Assembly (NCBI RefSeq): GCF_020567705.1
Contig: NZ_JAJDJU010000004.1
Location: 1-64,000, forward strand
Length of the DNA stretch: 64,000 nucleotides
Reading direction: 5' to 3'
DNA from: Acidocella sp. KAb 2-4
GTDB taxonomy: Bacteria; Pseudomonadota; Alphaproteobacteria; Acetobacterales; Acetobacteraceae
Position 1 is the first letter of the stretch. Every line of letters begins with the position of its first letter. Below, in pieces: positions 8,534-15,216 of this stretch. A program made the position numbers and the translations under genes. The notes beneath the pieces are model-generated. The model searched no databases and was not told the origin of the DNA. It was given only the letters and a program-made list of their open reading frames with translations.

Positions 8534-8803
8534 TCACCCCTGCGCCGTGCTCTGGCAGCGGCGGGCCTCGATGAACGTTTCGAGGTCCTCTTGCCTGTAC
8601 CTGACGTATTTGCCGGAGAGCTTGATGTAGGCCGGCCCCTCGCCGGTCCCGCGCCAGCGTTCGAGCACGCTGGGCGGGACGCCCAGGCGCTCGGCGGCCT
8701 GATTGGCGGTCAGCAGGGGGCGGAGTTCGGTTGGGCCGGCCGTGGTGGTTTCCGCGGCGGCGGTGTGCTTGGTCTGGCTGGTCTGGCTGGTCTTGTCGGC
8801 CAT
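8534..8803 (-). CDS. Excisionase-like helix-turn-helix protein (AlpA/Xis type)
   Basis: 89 residues from ATG 8803, with GGAGA 7 bases upstream. A Thr/Ala-rich N-terminus precedes a MerR/excisionase-type helix-turn-helix: LLTANQAAERLGVPPSVLER, then the wing with YIKLSGKYVRYRQEDLETF. Such proteins bind the element ends and bias the integrase toward excision, and often control element genes. It is encoded upstream of and in the same direction as the integrase. Confidence 0.8.
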   Translation of the reverse strand: MADKTSQTSQTKHTAAAETTTAGPTELRPLLTANQAAERLGVPPSVLERWRGTGEGPAYIKLSGKYVRYRQEDLETFIEARRCQSTAQG

Positions 8804-9002
8804 GCCGGGTCTCCATGGTGCTGGGCGCCGAGGGCGTTCTTGCCCCGGCTTCGTCCATGGAGGTGTTCGGTGGCCGCACTTTGTCGCCAAAGGTCGTTCG
8901 TGGCGTTGCTCGCCGCACCGCTTGCAATCCGCCAACGCACCTTGCGGACAAAACTCCGCGCCGCGCGTTGGCGATTCTTCGGCTGATCCCCTGGGTCTTT
9001 CC

Positions 9003-9629
9003 CTACCCTGGCTCGCCGGCGGCGTCCGCGATGAGGCGCGCGATGCGCACCCTTCGCGTCTCGGCCTCGATGGCGTCCTGGATGGCGTGCCGGCATTCCC
9101 AGAGCCGCCGGTTGTACGGCGCGCGATCGGTCCAGTCCCGCAACGCCTCGTCGATGACGATCAGCAACAACTCCGGCACCACGCCCTCCTCGCGGCTGGC
9201 GGGGTCGGGGCAGAGCTCGATGTGCAGATCGCCGCAGCGCGCCACGGTCCATTGGTACGGCGACGGCTGAGCGCCGGGGCGGAAATCCACACCGCTGCCC
9301 AGCGTCTCGCCCACGTGCATGGACCGGGCCGCGCGGCCGAGCGCATCCAGCACGGCCAGCGCGCCCGCCTCCGGCATCCGCGCGTGCTCAACCGCCATGC
9401 GGGCCTGCGCCACGCAGATGAGCTGGCGCAGCGTCCAGCCCGAGGGCGCGGAGCAGACCGTTCCGTACCGGACCGGCAGGCCGAAGCCGTCGCCGCCGGT
9501 GTCGAGCACGACCGCCCAGAAGTTCTGCCCCCAGAACGGTCGCACGTCGGCGTTGCTGAACAGCGCGAAGCGCTCCCCGTCGGCGGTGCGGCGTGCGGCG
9601 ACGATGGATTTCTCGTCGAGGTCGATCAT
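9003..9629 (-). CDS. Hypothetical element protein B1 (module copy 1)
   Basis: 208 residues, no recognised domain, signal peptide or membrane span. It is clearly related to B2 at 10084-10776: both carry a central W-x-L/V-x-Q-L-I-x-VA-x-A-R helix, a WTxARxG segment, the motif LCPD followed by a basic/acidic stretch and a hydrophobic helix, and both end in a GEPG/GEPD tail. GGAGG sits about 10 bases before ATG 9629. It follows A1 by 41 bp. The two A-B pairs are a duplicated cassette. Confidence 0.7.
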   Translation of the reverse strand: MIDLDEKSIVAARRTADGERFALFSNADVRPFWGQNFWAVVLDTGGDGFGLPVRYGTVCSAPSGWTLRQLICVAQARMAVEHARMPEAGALAVLDALGRAARSMHVGETLGSGVDFRPGAQPSPYQWTVARCGDLHIELCPDPASREEGVVPELLLIVIDEALRDWTDRAPYNRRLWECRHAIQDAIEAETRRVRIARLIADAAGEPG

Positions 9630-9670
9630 GGGCGTGCGCCTCCGTCGGCGCGGTCGACCTCGAACACCAG

Positions 9671-9943
9671 TCAGGAATCGTCGCTGTTGATCGTCGCCGC
9701 CACGCCCTCGGGAATCCAGAAGCAGACCAGCTCCTCCTCGTCGTCGTCGTCGTTGAGGCGGAACAGGTCGGCCGGCGTCTTCACCTCGATGCCGAGGGTG
9801 GCGAGGTACTTGATGACGTGCAGCGGGTCCTCGCCGGTGCGCACCGCGTCGGCGAAGTTGACGCGCTGCACCTCGCTCAATCTTTCGATGTCGGAGTAGC
9901 GCCGCAGCAGCTCCTCCAGCGTCTCGGTTTTCGTTTCGTCCAT
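9671..9943 (-). CDS. Small acidic element protein A1 (module copy 1)
   Basis: 90 residues with no recognised domain. It has an N-terminal LEELLRRY helix, a central DPLHVIKYLATLGIEV segment and a run of acidic residues (NDDDDEEE, about 64-71) before a hydrophobic end. The A2 protein at 10773-11072 repeats the same order: LEALLRRH, DPLHLLPYLNDLGVRI, then EEE. The start at 9943 has TGGAG 8 bases upstream, and a hairpin (9960-9992) lies in the leader. A role with B1 is inferred only from the repeated pairing. Confidence 0.7.
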   Translation of the reverse strand: MDETKTETLEELLRRYSDIERLSEVQRVNFADAVRTGEDPLHVIKYLATLGIEVKTPADLFRLNDDDDEEELVCFWIPEGVAATINSDDS

Positions 9944-9959
9944 GTGATGCTCCAGACGC

Positions 9960-9992
9960 AGGAAGCCCTGCCTTTGAAGGGCGGGGCTTCCT
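9960..9992. repeat. Leader hairpin upstream of A1 (H2)
   Basis: Nine-bp outer arms (9960-9968 with 9984-9992) close around an inner partly paired GCCC/GGGC section with a TTCAAA-type apex on the minus strand. It lies 16 bases upstream of the A1 start, in the same position as the hairpin before A2. Possible regulatory leader or element-specific repeat. Confidence 0.6.
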
Positions 9993-10083
9993 GCTCGTTC
10001 GGGGGGATGATTGCCCGGGCCAGATGCGGCCTGTGCAATGGCATCACATGCGATTGACCGGCGCCGCCGATGCGCCACCCGAC

Positions 10084-10776
10084 TCAGCCCGCGTCCGGCT
10101 CTCCGTCGTAATCCGCCACATGCGCCGCCCATCGCGCCTTGGCCCGTGCAGCCTCCAGGACCAGCGCCGCGCGTACTTCCCGACGCGCCTCCCAGCAGCT
10201 TCGCCGCCAGGGCGTGACCGGCAGCCAGGACGTAAGCGCCATTTCGAGCACGAGCAAAAGTTGCTCGGGCGTGACGCCGCGCTGCCGCGCCTCGGCATCC
10301 GGGCACAGGGCAATGGAGAACTGCCCAGCCCTGGCCGCGGTCCACGGGAAGGGCGAGGCCACGCCGCCCGGCGGGGCAGGCTCGAATGAAACCGGCGGCA
10401 CGATGTCTCTCTCCTGGGGCTCGCGATGCACGGCGGCGGCGTGTTCAAGGTGGCGCACGATCTCGGCCAGGGCGGGCTCGCCGGAATGCGCCAGCTCGGC
10501 CTCGAACCGCGCCATCGCCACGGAGATGAGCTGGGCAACGTTCCAGCCATCGAACGGGCCGGAGATGGCGAGGCGGATGAATACTCCGCCATCCGCGATC
10601 TCGACCGCCGCACCCCACAAGCGCAACGGCCGGCCCGGGATCAGGTCGATGGCGACGAGGGCGACATTGCGCCCGGCGCTGGTGGTGTGCCAGGCGACAA
10701 CGTCGCGGTTGAGGCGCCGTCCGGTGGCGTTACCGCCGGTCTGGCCGGTGCCGGTTGCCATGCTGGCTGACGTCAT
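10084..10776 (-). CDS. Hypothetical element protein B2 (module copy 2)
   Basis: 230 residues, paralogous to B1. Shared elements are the Q-L-I-S-VA-x-A-R helix, the WTAARAG segment, ALCPD, a QLLLVLE helix and the GEPD tail. The N-terminus is longer and Thr/Gly-rich. The start is placed at ATG 10776 because it overlaps the A2 stop codon as ATGA, a standard translational coupling; an in-frame start 6 codons upstream is less likely. Function unknown. Confidence 0.7.
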   Translation of the reverse strand: MTSASMATGTGQTGGNATGRRLNRDVVAWHTTSAGRNVALVAIDLIPGRPLRLWGAAVEIADGGVFIRLAISGPFDGWNVAQLISVAMARFEAELAHSGEPALAEIVRHLEHAAAVHREPQERDIVPPVSFEPAPPGGVASPFPWTAARAGQFSIALCPDAEARQRGVTPEQLLLVLEMALTSWLPVTPWRRSCWEARREVRAALVLEAARAKARWAAHVADYDGEPDAG

Positions 10777-11072
10777 CGCGTGAAGACCGCCCATTGCCCG
10801 TCCGTTACGAGATAGACGGCAATTCCTTCCTCGACGCGATAGGCTTGGACTTCTTCCTCGCCGGGGTCGGCGCAGGCCGCGAGCAGGTCTTCCAGCGTGC
10901 CGATCCGCACGCCCAAATCGTTAAGGTATGGCAACAGGTGCAGTGGATCATCGCCGCGCACCAGGGCATCGGCCAGGCGAAGTTGCGGCACGTGCCGGGG
11001 CAGATCGCGCCCGGCGGCGTGGCGCCGCAAGAGCGCCTCAAGCGCCTCGGCCTGGGGGAAGGTTTGGGTCAT
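10773..11072 (-). CDS. Small acidic element protein A2 (module copy 2)
   Basis: 99 residues, paralogous to A1 (DPLHLLPYL near the middle and an acidic stretch near residue 72) but with a longer C-terminus (AVYLVTDGQWAVF). ATG 11072 has TTGGAG about 8 bases upstream, and the leader sequence from this site to the start is nearly the same as that of A1. Stop and B2 start overlap by 4 bp. No known family. Confidence 0.7.
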   Translation of the reverse strand: MTQTFPQAEALEALLRRHAAGRDLPRHVPQLRLADALVRGDDPLHLLPYLNDLGVRIGTLEDLLAACADPGEEEVQAYRVEEGIAVYLVTDGQWAVFTR

Positions 11073-11096
11073 GTGATGGTCTCCAAGGCGCGATGC

Positions 11097-11120
11097 GGCC
11101 AGCCCCTTCAAGGGCTGGCC
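11097..11120. repeat. Leader hairpin upstream of A2 (H3)
   Basis: A perfect 9-bp stem, 11097-11105 with 11112-11120, around the loop CTTCAA. It sits 25 bases upstream of the A2 start codon, the position equivalent to H2 before A1. Confidence 0.7.
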
Positions 11121-11359
11121 GTCTCGCGCGGGGTTGGGGTTGCTGCCCGCACGGCGCGGGCGAGACCATGACATGCGCTTGGAGGCAGGCTCTGCCACAC
11201 TTGAGCTGGACGTGGTACGGTATAGTAATGAGATATGCGGCGTCCTGATGTACCTCGCCGTCCGAGTTCCGCTTGCGTATCTCCGCGAGCCATTGACGAT
11301 TTGGCATCGGATCGTCCGCGCTCTGACTTAGGCGACAAGTTGAACGCGAGCAGAGAACA

Positions 11360-11405
11360 ATGGATATGGGGGAGGGGGCTTTAAGGCCCCCTCCCCCATA
11401 TCCAT
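11360..11405. repeat. Perfect 20-bp inverted repeat (hairpin H4)
   Basis: Arms 11360-11379 and 11386-11405 are perfectly complementary around TTTAAG. The arm sequence is related to H1 at 7131-7166 (both begin GGAT and continue with a G-rich tract). No T tract follows, so a role as a plain terminator is doubtful. Confidence 0.8.
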
Positions 11406-11638
11406 TGCCATCACGCCCAGGCGCAGATGCCTTTCCGCGACCCAGGCCACCAACCGCCAACTGGCCCACCGGCTGACGCGCGGCAAGGTGAGGGCCGGCG
11501 AAGGAGCCAGAACCAACTTCACTACCTCGACCATGAAAGTGAATGGTAAAAAATTTTCAAAAATCTCTGGACACCACCTCCCGGCCGGTGCTAGGGGCGC
11601 AGCCCCGGCTGACGTGGCCGGGTACATCAGAGGAGTTG

Positions 11639-12772
11639 ATGGCGAAAACCCATCATGACGAAACGGCCCTAGTCGGTCGTGACGTTCAACTCTCGCCGTG
11701 GAATTCCGCGCTCGGGCTGGGGACAACCCCGGTATCGGCGGGCGATGGTACCACCGGCGAAGCGGCGCCAGATACGGCGCGTATAGCCCCTCCAGTGGAG
11801 GGGGGCAGCGAAAAAGGGACCAGGGATATCCCGCGGGTCCAGGCAGCGACAGGCGAGGCCCAGGCCGAGTCTCAATCGCAGGCCAGTGTGGAAGGCACGG
11901 ATGGCCGGCAGGCCGGGCCGGGGCTGCTACTCAGGTTCAGCAACCTGAAGCGGATAGCCGCGGCCCGACGCCAGGCGCCCATCTGGGGCAATGTGCGGCG
12001 GCGTCTGGTGTCGCTGGTGGTCGGGCAACCGGGCATCGGCAAAAGCCAGTACCTGGTGCAAGGCGGCGTCGCGATGGCGTCCGGGCGCCCGTTCGGTGGC
12101 TACGTGCCGAGCGGTGCGCACAAGGTCGTCATCCTTTCGCCTGAGGATGAAGCCGACATATTGGTCGACAGGATCGAGGCCATGGCCTCGGCCCTGGGGG
12201 CCGACATGGAAGTCCTGGAGCGCAATCTTCGGATCGTGCACCACGATGATTCCTGCGTGCTGTTCGAGCCCGGGCCCAATGGCGCGAAAATGACCGACGT
12301 TGGGCGGTCGTTCTTCGCCGAGGTCGAAGGGTTCGGCACGGACGTGGTCTGCCTCGACCCCATGGCCGAACTCCACCGCCTGCCAGAAATGGACAACGGC
12401 GCGATGCACGAGCTGATGGCCAAGCTCCGCACACGCGCGCGGGCCGGCAACTACGCCGTGGTGCTAGCGCACCACAGCGTGAAGCCCGACAAGGGCGACG
12501 CGCCGCCGACCATCCACACCGCGCGGGGTGCCGGCGCTACCGGCGCCTCCATCCGCCACGCCGATGTGTTTTCCGAACTCTCCAAGAAGGAGCGCGAGGA
12601 TTTCGGCATCACGGATGAGGCCGCGCCGGACTACATCCGCCGGGATGTGGTGAAGTCTTCGTACAGCCGCAGGCCGGGCCGCCCGACCTATTTCAAACGC
12701 GTGGAAGTGCCCGTTAACGGCACAACCGCGCCCGCGCTTGAGATCGTGGCGCTGACGAAAAAGGGCCGCTGA
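11639..12772 (+). CDS. RepA-like AAA ATPase of mobile elements
   Basis: About 377 residues. A low-complexity Thr/Gly/Ala-rich N-terminus (1-95) precedes a RecA-fold ATPase with Walker A GQPGIGKS (129-136), a Walker B strand ending CLDP, and a later LAHHS motif. This is the AAA_25/RepA-like family found in plasmids and integrative elements, hexameric helicases involved in replication initiation. ATG 11639 has AGGAG only three bases upstream; an in-frame start at 11543 exists with no good site. No separate primase or initiator is visible nearby. Confidence 0.8.
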   Translation: MAKTHHDETALVGRDVQLSPWNSALGLGTTPVSAGDGTTGEAAPDTARIAPPVEGGSEKGTRDIPRVQAATGEAQAESQSQASVEGTDGRQAGPGLLLRFSNLKRIAAARRQAPIWGNVRRRLVSLVVGQPGIGKSQYLVQGGVAMASGRPFGGYVPSGAHKVVILSPEDEADILVDRIEAMASALGADMEVLERNLRIVHHDDSCVLFEPGPNGAKMTDVGRSFFAEVEGFGTDVVCLDPMAELHRLPEMDNGAMHELMAKLRTRARAGNYAVVLAHHSVKPDKGDAPPTIHTARGAGATGASIRHADVFSELSKKEREDFGITDEAAPDYIRRDVVKSSYSRRPGRPTYFKRVEVPVNGTTAPALEIVALTKKGR

Positions 12773-12958
12773 GGGCGCCAAGGGGTGCCGCGATGGGGCG
12801 CCCAAATGAAGATCGGGTCGTGGCGGTTTCGCCGCGGCCCAGAAAATACAGACGCGAGCCCGCGGTTATACAAACCGCTGGTGAGCCGACCTCCCTTCAA
12901 TGGTTAGGCCGTGGCCCATGAGGCCGCGGCTGGCCACACACAACATTGGAGATCATAC

Positions 12959-13420
12959 ATGCGCATAAGTGATTCCCTCTTCCTCGAAATCGAGGAAGAA
13001 CGCGCGCTCGGCGCCGCCCAGGTCGTCTGCAAGACGCTGGGCCTGCGCACGGCGGATAGCCTGGACGCAATCATCGCCGATGCCGAAATCGAGCGCGACT
13101 GGCGCCAGACCAAGGTTCGGGAGGTGACGATGGCGATCAGGGCGTTCAAGGCGCTCCGCCCAGCCATGCCGCGCACGGAGCTGGTGCGCGCGAAGGCGGA
13201 GCAGGCCTATGATGATATGGTGAGCATCATGGACGTTCTCACGGAATCGGGGATTCCGATGACCACGCCGGCGCTCGTCGAATTCTGCCCGTCCATGGGC
13301 ATCCCCGAGGGGCGGGTGCGCTACGCGCTGGAGATGCTGGCGCTGGGCGGCAAGATTGACGCCGGCCCCGACGGCTGGGTGATCCAGGGCGAGCACGCGC
13401 TCAGCGGCACCGTCAGCTAG
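12959..13420 (+). CDS. Paralog family protein 1: LGL motif plus winged-helix-like domain
   Basis: 153 residues from ATG 12959, preceded by TTGGAG. Residues about 15-65 contain KTLGLRTADSLDAIIADAE followed by a helical stretch, a pattern shared with the next three genes. The C-terminal 70 residues (MDVLTESGIP through GWVIQ) look like a winged helix. No named family. It follows the RepA-like ATPase on the same strand and is probably an accessory DNA-binding protein of the element. Confidence 0.6.
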   Translation: MRISDSLFLEIEEERALGAAQVVCKTLGLRTADSLDAIIADAEIERDWRQTKVREVTMAIRAFKALRPAMPRTELVRAKAEQAYDDMVSIMDVLTESGIPMTTPALVEFCPSMGIPEGRVRYALEMLALGGKIDAGPDGWVIQGEHALSGTVS

Positions 13421-13430
13421 GTAGTGCCAA

Positions 13431-13608
13431 GTCGGCAAGCCGCCACGAATGGCGGCTTGCCGAAGGCGCCAGGCCATTAAGGCCAGGGCCGTGCGCGCGA
13501 AATCTGCGCGCGGTCGTTAAGTCGCCGGGTGACCGGCGCCGGTGCCCGCGCGGCATCGCACGAATCAGCATGATCACACCCGGTTGCGGCCCTCGCGCCG
13601 CAGCCGGC
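13431..13608 (+). repeat. Intergenic repeat copy 1
   Basis: About 178 bp strongly similar to 14272-14446. Shared blocks include GCCAGGGCCGTGC, CGGTCGTTAAG followed by CGCCGGG, GGCGCCGGTGCCCG, and GCGCCGCAGCCGGC. The copy opens with a perfect 12-bp hairpin (13434-13445 with 13450-13461, CGAA loop). It lies between paralog genes 1 and 2. Probably a structured RNA leader or trailer duplicated with its genes. Confidence 0.75.
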
Positions 13609-13633
13609 CATGCTCTTACTCACTGGAGAACAC

Positions 13634-13888
13634 ATGAAGACGAAGAAGAGCGCGGCCGCGTGGCGGGCCGAGGAAGAGCGCATCCGCGCCGCGGCGCGGG
13701 ACGCATTTACGGTGCTGGGCCTGCCCGAGCCCGCGGACCTGAACGAGTTCCTGACACTCTGCGACGCCTGCATTGAAAGGCTCACCACAGAGGCCGCGAG
13801 CCTGGCGGTGCTGCGCAGAGAAATGGCCGCCGTGCTGGCGCGCGGCAATCGCCGGGCGCCAGCGAAGGGCAAGGTGGCCGCCCACTGA
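13634..13888 (+). CDS. Paralog family protein 2: small helical protein
   Basis: 84 residues from ATG 13634, with TGGAG 7 bases upstream. The core TVLGLPEPADLNEFLTLCDA, followed by a heptad-like stretch ending LRREMAAVL, matches the LGL-helix-coiled-coil pattern of its neighbours. It lacks the winged-helix-like tail of paralogs 1 and 4 and ends in a basic tail. Function unknown. Confidence 0.6.
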   Translation: MKTKKSAAAWRAEEERIRAAARDAFTVLGLPEPADLNEFLTLCDACIERLTTEAASLAVLRREMAAVLARGNRRAPAKGKVAAH

Positions 13889-13936
13889 TCCCGCGCGGCC
13901 CGATCAATTCTCACATCTGGCTTTTTTGGAGGCTAA

Positions 13937-14176
13937 ATGAAGGATGCCGACACCATCATCGCGGAAACCAGAGGGTCTCACAAGAAAGAGAAGGACGAGG
14001 AAATGCTGGATGCGGCCAACGCCATGTGCGCCGAGCTCGGCCTGCCCATAGGCGAGAGCTTCGAGGACTTGGTCTGGATGCTCTCTTCCCGCTCGGAATG
14101 GTATCTCGAGGAAGGGCGCAATCTGGCCAAGCTCTGCGATGCGATCGCCGCGATGTGGCCTGCGACGCGGCACTAG
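13937..14176 (+). CDS. Paralog family protein 3: small helical protein
   Basis: 79 residues, with TTTGGAGG before ATG 13937. A charged N-terminus leads into AMCAELGLPIGESFEDLVWM and a coiled-coil-like end (NLAKLCDAIAAMW), the same arrangement as paralogs 2 and 4. No known family, and too short for an enzyme. It may oligomerise with its paralogs. Confidence 0.6.
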   Translation: MKDADTIIAETRGSHKKEKDEEMLDAANAMCAELGLPIGESFEDLVWMLSSRSEWYLEEGRNLAKLCDAIAAMWPATRH

Positions 14177-14592
14177 CCACAGGGCTACAGCCGGCACTCT
14201 GTTAGTCAGAGCCGTGCCGTCCGTGCTGGCGGCATGGCCGAAGCTAACGGCGGCGCCCGCTAAGCCGCACAAGGCCGGCAGGTCGCGCAGGTCACCATGA
14301 ACGGCGGCCTGCCGACAGCATGCGCCATCAAAGCCAGGGCCGTGCAGCCGTGATCGGCGAGCGGTCGTTAAGCCGCCGGGTATCCGGCGCCGGTGCCCGG
14401 GCGGCACCGTACAACACCCGGCTGCGGCCTTTGCGCCGCAGCCGGCGTGTCACAGCCAAGGACGAGGTGAAAACGAGACGATCAAAGCCAAGGGCTGCCG
14501 CTTAAACGGCAAATCTCAGGGAACACAGGGGTGAGCCGGCACTCAAATTCCGGTGCGCGGCTGCCCTTCAACACAGAGACCAAGGAGACATG
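14177..14592. other. 413-bp gap between paralog genes 3 and 4
   Basis: No gene supported. Most of it is the second copy of the intergenic repeat (14272-14446). The remainder carries the leader of the next gene, including AAGGAG at 14582-14587. Confidence 0.5.
14272..14446 (+). repeat. Intergenic repeat copy 2
   Basis: Copy of 13431-13608. It lacks about 13 bases present in copy 1 (the segment around 13562-13574) and has many substitutions, some apparently compensatory (for example CGGTTGCGG to CGGCTGCGG opposite CCGCAGCCGG), which would fit selection on RNA structure. Confidence 0.7.
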
Positions 14593-15069
14593 ATGAACAC
14601 CCCCCTCAAGCTCAAGAAGCTCGATACCAAGATCGTGAAGGTCGAGCTGATGAACGCACTCGGCGCGAGCCTGGGCCTCGCGCCCTGCGCCGACCCCGCC
14701 TCGCTCGTCGCGCTGCTCGATGAGAAAATCGACGCCCAGCAGGAGGAGCTGGTCAAGCTGGCCAGCATGCGGGAGACGATCGCCAAGATGGCGGGAGTGC
14801 GCAACCGCGGGCTGCTCGCAGAGGATCGTCGCAAGAAAAACTGGCGCCCGGGCGCAAACACCGTTTACGCGCGCGTCCGCGACCTGATCCAGCAGCACGG
14901 CATCCTCACCCGGAAGGAGATCATCACCCTGCTCTCCGCCGACGGCGGCGGCGAGGTGCCGCCCGGCAGCATCTCCGCGGCGCTGACGAAGCTCGCCGAC
15001 GCGGAGATGATCGAGCACGATGGGATGGGCTGGAAGCTGTGCGGCGAGGATACCAGCGAAGCGAAATAA
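14593..15069 (+). CDS. Paralog family protein 4: LGL motif plus winged-helix-like domain
   Basis: 158 residues. The second of two adjacent ATGs (14593) is preferred since it is 5 bases from AAGGAG. Residues about 20-65 hold GASLGLAPCADPASLVALLD and a coiled-coil-like stretch (EELVKLASMRETI). Residues about 92-150 form a winged-helix-like domain (YARVRDLIQQHGILTRKEI through GWKL), matching paralog 1. A strong terminator follows at 15183. Confidence 0.6.
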   Translation: MNTPLKLKKLDTKIVKVELMNALGASLGLAPCADPASLVALLDEKIDAQQEELVKLASMRETIAKMAGVRNRGLLAEDRRKKNWRPGANTVYARVRDLIQQHGILTRKEIITLLSADGGGEVPPGSISAALTKLADAEMIEHDGMGWKLCGEDTSEAK

Positions 15070-15182
15070 GCTGCAGCCCGCTTGCATGCCGGCGAGGCCG
15101 GTATGGTGACCGGCCGACGTGAGGCAGGCGGTGTACTCCGTCATCGGTGCGTCACCGCGAGCCCCGCTTGATAACCGACATG

Positions 15183-15216
15183 CTGCCCTGGGCCGTGAGG
15201 TCCAGGGCAGTTTTTT
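15183..15216 (+). terminator. Rho-independent terminator after the paralog cluster
   Basis: A nine-bp stem (15183-15191 with 15202-15210) is followed by six Ts (15211-15216). It ends plus-strand transcription of the element gene set, and its T run touches the stop codon of the convergent MocR gene. Confidence 0.85.

Larger units (their letters stand above)
11073..11638. other. 566-bp regulatory/intergenic region between A2 and the RepA-like gene
   Basis: No convincing gene. It holds two perfect hairpins (11097-11120 and 11360-11405) and must contain the divergent promoters for the A2-B2-A1-B1 set and the RepA-like gene. With the initiator-like ATPase next to it, it is the natural place to look for an element replication origin, though no iterons are apparent by eye. 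Confidence 0.4.

Noticed and set aside
7123-8574. Long plus-strand frames opposite the integrase
   Set aside because: Low-complexity Arg/Ala/His composition and antiparallel to a complete tyrosine recombinase.
9960-11405. CRISPR array or integron-type repeats in the mobile core
   Set aside because: The hairpins differ in sequence and length and are irregularly spaced by whole genes; no repeated spacer unit or cas gene is present.
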